In this document: one piece after another, positions 5,116 to 9,733 of the stretch
Numbering within the stretch: the stretch's first letter is position 1
Layout of the letters: each line of letters starts with the position of its first letter
From: an uncultured Lachnobacterium sp.
GTDB taxonomy: Bacteria; Bacillota; Clostridia; Lachnospirales; Lachnospiraceae
NCBI GenBank assembly: GCA_900549895.1
Contig: URQG01000055.1
Span: 1-9,733 of the forward strand
Direction: 5' to 3'
DNA length: 9,733 nucleotides
The notes under the pieces: generated by a model
Databases searched by the model: none
The model's input: the letters and a program-made list of their open reading frames with translations, nothing else
What the model was told of the DNA's origin: nothing
Translations under genes and position numbers: made by a program

Positions 5116-7407
5116 TTATTTCATCTCTACGTTCTGGATCTCGCTGAACCATCTGTAGTAGGTTGTCTGATCCTTTGCAAGCGTATCTACATTGACACGC
5201 TCGGTACTGAAGAGAAATCCTTCCTGTCTCTGGTATACAGGAATCTCAACCGCATAATCTACTACGAAATCAAGGCACTCTTTGTACTTCGCCTTACGAT
5301 AAGACTGGTCTGTGTTTGTCTTGGCATCCATAACCATCTTGTCAAGCTTGTCCGAATAGATTGCATACTTGTTTGCATCTCCACCCTTGCTGTGGTAGAT
5401 CTGGAACATATCCGGATCAAGAGTTGCCTGCCAAGCTGCACACCACATATCAACCGTTCCTGCATCAAGACCGTTCCAAAGAAGGTTTGAATCCGCAACG
5501 TCGTTGATCTTCAAGTCAAATCCGATGGATTTTAATGCATTAGAAGCCTCTGTTAAGATACCGAAGGATGGGTGATCTCCGTTACCGCCGGCCGGAATCA
5601 TTACTTCGTAAGACATCTTAGCACCTTCCGGAGCTGCTGTAACCTTGCCGTCTTTTACCGTATAACCGGCTGCCTCAAAGTAGCCTAAAGCTGCCTTTAA
5701 TGCAGCTGCATACTTCTCATCCTCTGACATATCATCTGTGTAGATATCATTTCCGTCAACATCAACGGAGAATGCCACCTTGTAATCCGAGTCAGACTTC
5801 TGCGGAGCTGCCCATGATGTATTAGAGATCGGATAGTTGATAACCTCAGCTGCCTCTCCATAATAAGAATCAATTGTTACGTCACGGTATACTGCGATAA
5901 CAGTGGCAAGAGCCTTTCTTAAATCCTTGGAAGCCTCGCTGGATCCGTCTCCGCCAACACTGATATTCTGTGAATTCATACCAATGTATCCATATCCGTT
6001 GTAATCAGTAAGAACGGTTGTAAGCTTATCTCCACTAATCTCTCCATCTGAGTTCTCTCCTGAGATCTGCTCGAGCACAGCCTTTGACATAGAAGGATCT
6101 GCCACATCAACAGAACCCTGAAGAACACCCGGAGTCATATCTGCCTCGGATGTTGTCTTGAACTGTAAGTTCTTTGTCTTAGGAGCGCCCTCGAAGTAAG
6201 TATCATTTGCTTCCATGTAAGCGATCTTGTTCTCGTATTTTACAAACTTGTAAGGTCCTGCACCAACCGGATCGTTTGTCTTTGCACGAACCGTAGACAA
6301 ATCACCCTTGTCAAAACCGAACTTGTTGTTATCGTAATCATACTTGCTTGTGTCACCATAGTAGTGCATTGGAGCTACCTGGATTGCCAGCTGGTAGATG
6401 GCGGTTGCATCCACGTCTGTTAAAGTAACACGAACGCTGTAATCACCGGTCTTCTGAATTCCTTCGATGTGATCAGCGGAGGAACCAGTCTCTACCGTAG
6501 CCTTATAGCTGTCATCCAGGAAATCAAACAGAGAAGCATCCGCTGTCTCTGTGTCGGAAGCCGTCTGATAGTCTCCATCATATTTGGCTACGATTTCGTT
6601 GAAGAAATCTGCCATAGTAGGATCATCGTATGTCTTTCCTGAAGGAGCGGTAAGAACTCCGTTATCATCTACATCACCATATCCGTATGCAGCCATAGCA
6701 CTTTTTGCAGTATTGTCCTCACTGTATCCCTGTGCTGCACAGAAATCTGCAATATTCTGTGTCCACTTCTCACCTGCTGCCGGAAGATCCGTATCAAAGA
6801 ACTGCTTCTGCTGATCTTGTGTATAGTAAGTGAAGTCGGTGTTATCCGCACCGTTCTTGAGCATTAACTTATATAATACTTCTGAGCCGCTTCTGTACGC
6901 TTCAAGACCCTTGATCGGTAAAGAATATGTAGCAGTAGAGCCATCATAAGACGGATCAAGGAATACATACATAGAGAAGATAACATCATCCGCTGTCATT
7001 GGCTCTCCGTCAGAAAACTTGATGTCATCACGGAGTGTGAAATCGTAATCTACGGTTCCGTCATCGTTCTCGGTAATCTTGCAATCTGCAATTCCCTTGT
7101 AAGTGTAATCGGTTCCGTTGTACTCTTTCGTCTCGCCCTCGATACCATTCATGATAATTTCTCCGGCACGATCATTCGTCAACAGATAAGGGTGTACCAG
7201 GTCAACCAGACGCTGATCCGGAACGGACTGTACGAAAAATGGGCTAAACTTCTCGCTCATATCTTGAGATGCGATAACGAGCGGAGTGTTGGATGTTGCT
7301 TCTCCTGTCTCCGTTCCATTCTGACCTTTAGAGCCACAACCGGAAACAAGACCTGCAACCATTGTTCCTGCTAATAATAAAGCAAGAGCCTGTCTCATTT
7401 TCTTCAT
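5116..7407 (-). CDS. oppA: Peptide-binding lipoprotein (SBP family 5, OppA/DppA type)
   Basis: This is the extracellular receptor that captures peptides and delivers them to OppBC. A lipoprotein signal peptide is clear: basic MKKMRQ, a hydrophobic stretch, and lipobox LVSGC with the lipidated Cys at 24, followed by a Gly/Ser/Thr-rich linker. The mature part has family-5 SBP features: FSDGEPMTADDV (131-142), GAGPYKFVKYE (382-392) and a C-terminal lobe containing LDPDMFQIYHS (663-673). At 763 aa it is much longer than the usual 500-600. Most of the excess appears to lie between the DPSYDGS segment (151-157) and the strand SVRVTLTDVD (324-333), roughly residues 185-315. ATG 7407 has AGGAGG 7 nt upstream (7415-7420). 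An ATG four codons in lacks that spacing. It is the first gene of the transporter cluster and the hairpins after it fit higher expression than the permeases. Substrate size is unknown. Confidence 0.94.
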   Translation of the reverse strand: MKKMRQALALLLAGTMVAGLVSGCGSKGQNGTETGEATSNTPLVIASQDMSEKFSPFFVQSVPDQRLVDLVHPYLLTNDRAGEIIMNGIEGETKEYNGTDYTYKGIADCKITENDDGTVDYDFTLRDDIKFSDGEPMTADDVIFSMYVFLDPSYDGSTATYSLPIKGLEAYRSGSEVLYKLMLKNGADNTDFTYYTQDQQKQFFDTDLPAAGEKWTQNIADFCAAQGYSEDNTAKSAMAAYGYGDVDDNGVLTAPSGKTYDDPTMADFFNEIVAKYDGDYQTASDTETADASLFDFLDDSYKATVETGSSADHIEGIQKTGDYSVRVTLTDVDATAIYQLAIQVAPMHYYGDTSKYDYDNNKFGFDKGDLSTVRAKTNDPVGAGPYKFVKYENKIAYMEANDTYFEGAPKTKNLQFKTTSEADMTPGVLQGSVDVADPSMSKAVLEQISGENSDGEISGDKLTTVLTDYNGYGYIGMNSQNISVGGDGSSEASKDLRKALATVIAVYRDVTIDSYYGEAAEVINYPISNTSWAAPQKSDSDYKVAFSVDVDGNDIYTDDMSEDEKYAAALKAALGYFEAAGYTVKDGKVTAAPEGAKMSYEVMIPAGGNGDHPSFGILTEASNALKSIGFDLKINDVADSNLLWNGLDAGTVDMWCAAWQATLDPDMFQIYHSKGGDANKYAIYSDKLDKMVMDAKTNTDQSYRKAKYKECLDFVVDYAVEIPVYQRQEGFLFSTERVNVDTLAKDQTTYYRWFSEIQNVEMK

Positions 7408-7430
7408 ATTTTTTCCTCCTATTATTGAAC

Positions 7431-7450
7431 GCGGAAGTGGGAGCTTCCGC
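7431..7450. repeat. Hairpin in the leader upstream of the binding-protein gene
   Basis: GCGGAAG (7431-7437) pairs perfectly with CTTCCGC (7444-7450) around a 6-nt loop. It lies in the 78-nt gap (7408-7485) between the membrane-protein gene and the SBP gene, 10 bases upstream of the SBP AGGAGG site. A smaller CCTC/GAGG stem lies at 7466-7478. No U-tract follows either on the transcribed strand, so a terminator is unlikely; a leader stability or translation element is possible. I find no convincing -35/-10 promoter in this gap. Confidence 0.45.
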
Positions 7451-7485
7451 TAATCTATGTTCTAACCTCCGTTCGAGGATAAAAC

Positions 7486-7986
7486 CTAATTCATATTTTT
7501 CTCCTTCACAGAGGAAGCAAATGTCCGGTCATAGTACCGGCCATATACGACAACCAAAATAATATGGGGAAGGTGAAGCAGTAAATACATCAGTTCCGGG
7601 GCAAAATCCATCCCATTCCGGTGCAATACCATATATATTATTTCAAATGCAATGCCGATCACATCCATCACCAGCACCGCAAGAAGTGACTTTCTGATAC
7701 GCATAAGTCCATGCTGATACTGCAGACAGCTCATAGTTGTCCCCGCCTCCCAGTATGTAAACACACCGAAAAAGGCATAGATCAGCGGCAGATACGTAAA
7801 CAGATATAAAAATACAATCCAACCGGTCCGCGAAGAATCCTGATTGACCATACCCGCAAGAAGCTGGAATACACTGATTCCCAAAACAAATGCCAGATTC
7901 ACACAGGAACTTTGTTTTTTTCCGGAATCGCTCATCGCAAGAACATATACGCGCGGATCGTTCAGATACTTATTGTTTTTAATCAT
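7486..7986 (-). CDS. Four-helix integral membrane protein of unknown function
   Basis: I do not recognise this family. The 166-aa protein has a hydrophilic N-terminus (about 1-29) and four predicted membrane helices at roughly 30-48, 56-78, 100-121 and 131-149. It ends in a short charged tail, EKNMN. A QYQHGLMRIRKS stretch between helices 2 and 3 is basic and probably cytoplasmic, which would place both termini inside. There are no catalytic motifs or signal peptide. ATG 7986 is preferred to the TTG directly before it at 7989; neither has a strong ribosome binding site. The start overlaps the peptidase stop by 8 nt (ATGATTAA), suggesting translation is coupled to the peptidase. Its position between peptidase and peptide importer suggests, but does not show, a role in peptide handling or membrane physiology. 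Confidence 0.8.
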   Translation of the reverse strand: MIKNNKYLNDPRVYVLAMSDSGKKQSSCVNLAFVLGISVFQLLAGMVNQDSSRTGWIVFLYLFTYLPLIYAFFGVFTYWEAGTTMSCLQYQHGLMRIRKSLLAVLVMDVIGIAFEIIYMVLHRNGMDFAPELMYLLLHLPHIILVVVYGRYYDRTFASSVKEKNMN

Positions 7987-9661
7987 CAAACTTGACTTTC
8001 TTTTCTAATTTTCCAACAAGTTCCTCCATGCATCCGTCCTCAAACGGGCTGTTTAATCCCGCCTCACGGATCACATTGACGTAAAAATCCTTTGCAGACA
8101 GCTTACAAAGCTTCAGATAGTTGTTCCATGCAGCATCAAAATTCTCATCCATCTGCACCTTGTACTGCATCGCACAAATACTTGCAAGTACATAATCGAT
8201 ATAATAGAACGGAGACTGGAAGATATGTGACTGTCTCTGCCAGTAGCCACCGTTTGCAAAAAACGGATCATCCTCATAATCCAGATGTGGACGATACTCT
8301 TTTTCCAATTTTGCCCAGGCATCCTTGCGATCCTGTGGTGTCATATCCGGATTTGCATATACAATATGCTGGAACTCGTCCACCATACATCCGTATGGTA
8401 CAAAGATTGCCGCATCCTCAAAATGCATCTTCAGATAATCATCCTTGCGGTCTCCGAAGAACTTGTCCATCCATCCGTATGTGAAATATTCCATGGACAT
8501 AGAATGACACTCAGCGGTCTCCATGGTAATGTCTGCATGCTCACGAATCTCATCGTCGCGAAGCAGATATCCCTGAAAAGCATGTCCGCACTCATGCGTA
8601 ATCACATCGACATCACTGCTCGTTCCGTTAAAATTTGCGAAGATAAATGGTGCCTTATAATTCGGAAGATAGGTCATATAACCACCCTGGCGTTTTGTCT
8701 TGCGTCCCAGCACATCAAAAAGTTCATGTTCCATCATAAAGTCGAAGAACTCTCCTGTTTCCGGCGACAGCTCATGGTACATCTTCTGTCCGGCTTCGAG
8801 AATCTCCTGCGGAGTTCCGATCGGATTCGGATTTCCACCTTTGATATATACGTCATTATCGTAATATTTTAAGGAATCAACTCCAATGTCTTTACGTCGC
8901 TGCTCATGCAGACGATTGACAAACGGTACAAAATACTTTTTAACCTGTGCGCGGAAATTCTCCACCATCTCCTGATCATAGCAATTACGGTTCATGCGAT
9001 AGTAACCGAGCTCGATGTAATTTTCGTATCCAAGCATTCTTGCCTGCTCGGTACGATTCTTCACCATCTTATCATAAATCTCGTCAATTTCACCTGTAAC
9101 CTTCTGGAAATATCCGCTGACCGCAGCCCATGCGCGTTTTCTCGTAGCACGATCCTCCGCGGTCATAAACGGCCTCATCAGCGACAGATTGTAGATTTCT
9201 CCGTCAAACGGGATCTCTGCTGTCGCAATCAGTTTTCCGTAACGGCTGACCAAAGCGTTCTCTTCCTGCATCAAAGGAATCAGTTTCTCATCAAAGGACT
9301 TTAACGCAATCTCAATGTTCTTAAACATAACCGGTCCGATCTTCTCCTCCAATACATCGCGGTACGGTGATTCGTAAAGGACCCTGGAATACTCATTCTG
9401 GTAATTTTCCAGAATTGGTATCATTTCATCGTAATAATCATTTTCTTTCTCGTAAAAGGCGTCTGTTGTGTCAATATCATGACGCGTTTTGGCTAATACG
9501 ATATTCGTCTCAATGTCTGCTGAAAACTTATAATAATCACGGTGAATCGCAAACTGCTCCTCCCCCGAAGTCGCCGCTTTTGTTCTTGCAATAATATCTT
9601 TGTATCCGGCCTCCACATCCGCAAGTTCTACTCTTTTATACGGCATCTCCGAAAACTTCAT
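7979..9661 (-). CDS. M3-family zinc oligoendopeptidase (related to PepF, distinct clade)
   Basis: This is a zinc metallopeptidase that hydrolyses short peptides in the cytoplasm; no signal peptide or membrane segment is present. The zinc site is HECGH (356-360): His356 and His360 bind zinc, Glu357 is catalytic, and Glu384 in ETAECHSMSME is the likely third ligand at the usual spacing. The C-terminal substrate-site block is HIFQSPFYYIDYVLA (479-493), strongly conserved in M3 enzymes. The 560-aa length and the N-terminal MPYKRVELADVEAGY style fit the uncharacterised M3 clade often labelled 'M3 family oligoendopeptidase', related to but separate from lactococcal PepF, so I give no symbol. ATG 9661 has GGGAGG 9 nt upstream (9671-9676). 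It is the first gene in the window and lies upstream of the peptide importer, fitting degradation of imported peptides. Its promoter is probably beyond the contig end. Confidence 0.95.
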   Translation of the reverse strand: MKFSEMPYKRVELADVEAGYKDIIARTKAATSGEEQFAIHRDYYKFSADIETNIVLAKTRHDIDTTDAFYEKENDYYDEMIPILENYQNEYSRVLYESPYRDVLEEKIGPVMFKNIEIALKSFDEKLIPLMQEENALVSRYGKLIATAEIPFDGEIYNLSLMRPFMTAEDRATRKRAWAAVSGYFQKVTGEIDEIYDKMVKNRTEQARMLGYENYIELGYYRMNRNCYDQEMVENFRAQVKKYFVPFVNRLHEQRRKDIGVDSLKYYDNDVYIKGGNPNPIGTPQEILEAGQKMYHELSPETGEFFDFMMEHELFDVLGRKTKRQGGYMTYLPNYKAPFIFANFNGTSSDVDVITHECGHAFQGYLLRDDEIREHADITMETAECHSMSMEYFTYGWMDKFFGDRKDDYLKMHFEDAAIFVPYGCMVDEFQHIVYANPDMTPQDRKDAWAKLEKEYRPHLDYEDDPFFANGGYWQRQSHIFQSPFYYIDYVLASICAMQYKVQMDENFDAAWNNYLKLCKLSAKDFYVNVIREAGLNSPFEDGCMEELVGKLEKKVKFDD

Positions 9662-9711
9662 ACAATCTTTCCTCCCTTACCTTCATTCCATTTGTGGTAA
9701 CGTGTTAGCAC
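9662..9711 (-). promoter_or_regulatory. Peptidase leader with ribosome binding site and imperfect dyad
   Basis: This is the only genomic sequence upstream of the peptidase gene. It holds the ribosome binding site GGGAGG (9671-9676). At 9694-9711 is an 18-bp imperfect dyad, GTGGTAAC-GT-GTTAGCAC, with seven of eight arm bases complementary, ending exactly at the adapter junction. No -10 or -35 element is recognisable. The dyad may be an operator, but the sequence is too short to judge. Confidence 0.35.
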
Positions 9712-9733
9712 CTGTCTCTTATACACATCTCCG
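9712..9733. other. Nextera/Tn5 sequencing adapter (non-genomic)
   Basis: Bases 9712-9730 are CTGTCTCTTATACACATCT, the reverse complement of the Tn5 mosaic end. The last three bases, CCG, begin the read-2 (i7-side) tag rather than the i5-side GAC. This is the same adapter type as at the left end. No 9-bp target duplication joins the two ends (48-56 and 9703-9711 differ), so this is library adapter and not a composite transposon. Confidence 0.97.

Noticed and set aside
5041..5490. 149-codon open frame on the plus strand across the SBP 3' end
   Set aside because: It begins in the inverted-repeat spacer and runs antisense to the conserved SBP C-terminus, with no start signal or recognisable motif.
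7408..7560. A sigma-A promoter for the binding-protein gene (for example TTGCTT with a TATGAA-like -10)
   Set aside because: The spacing is 19 nt and both boxes are weak, and no better pair was found. The gene may instead be read from an upstream promoter.
8285..8872. 195-codon open frame on the plus strand opposite the M3 peptidase
   Set aside because: It is antisense to a strongly supported peptidase gene; the Cys/His/Ile-rich composition is that of a shadow frame.
9705..9711. TTAGCAC at the contig end as half of a CIRCE (HrcA) operator
   Set aside because: Only seven bases of the half-site are present before adapter begins, and the other half cannot be seen. A chance match is plausible and nothing else suggests heat-shock control.
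1..9733. A Tn5-like transposon bounded by mosaic ends
   Set aside because: The mosaic ends are joined to Nextera tag and index sequence, there is no transposase, and the bases next to each end show no target duplication. They are library adapters.

Overview
The window reads as one short-read contig from a low-to-mid-GC Gram-positive anaerobe of the Clostridia, most likely Lachnospiraceae. The evidence is strong AGGAGG-type ribosome binding sites, an SBP lipoprotein with a Gram-positive lipobox, tight co-directional gene packing and the gene families present. No rRNA or marker gene is available, so genus is not called. Both ends carry Nextera (Tn5) library adapter: bases 1-47 and 9712-9733 are not genomic, so biological sequence runs from 48 to 9711.

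Every real gene lies on the minus strand, so transcription runs from high to low coordinates. In that order they are: a cytosolic M3-family oligoendopeptidase (9661-7979); a small four-helix membrane protein of unknown function overlapping its end (7986-7486); a 78-nt gap with a short hairpin; a large peptide-binding lipoprotein (7407-5116); a 154-nt gap with striking inverted repeats; permeases OppB (4961-3975) and OppC (3961-2396); ATPases OppD (2386-1229) and OppF (1236-238); and the start of a small unknown gene (235-48) cut off by adapter.

The layout describes an oligopeptide or dipeptide uptake operon (binding protein, two permeases, two ATPases) coupled to an intracellular peptidase. 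Peptides are captured outside by the lipoprotein, imported by OppBCDF, and could be cut by the M3 peptidase. The SBP-B-C-D-F order, short gaps and overlaps support co-transcription of the transporter. Whether the peptidase and membrane protein share that transcript is less certain.

The most unusual points are: (1) OppC is 521 aa with about 220 residues inserted after its first helix, predicted outside the cell; (2) the binding protein is 763 aa with a probable extra segment of about 120-130 residues; (3) the SBP-oppB spacer holds a 15-bp inverted repeat, a third matching arm that could make competing RNA structures, and a perfect 22-bp palindrome; (4) adapter read-through creates a false peptide tail on the last gene. 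I see no CRISPR, insertion sequence, phage gene, tRNA or rRNA, and no evidence of a wholly new system.
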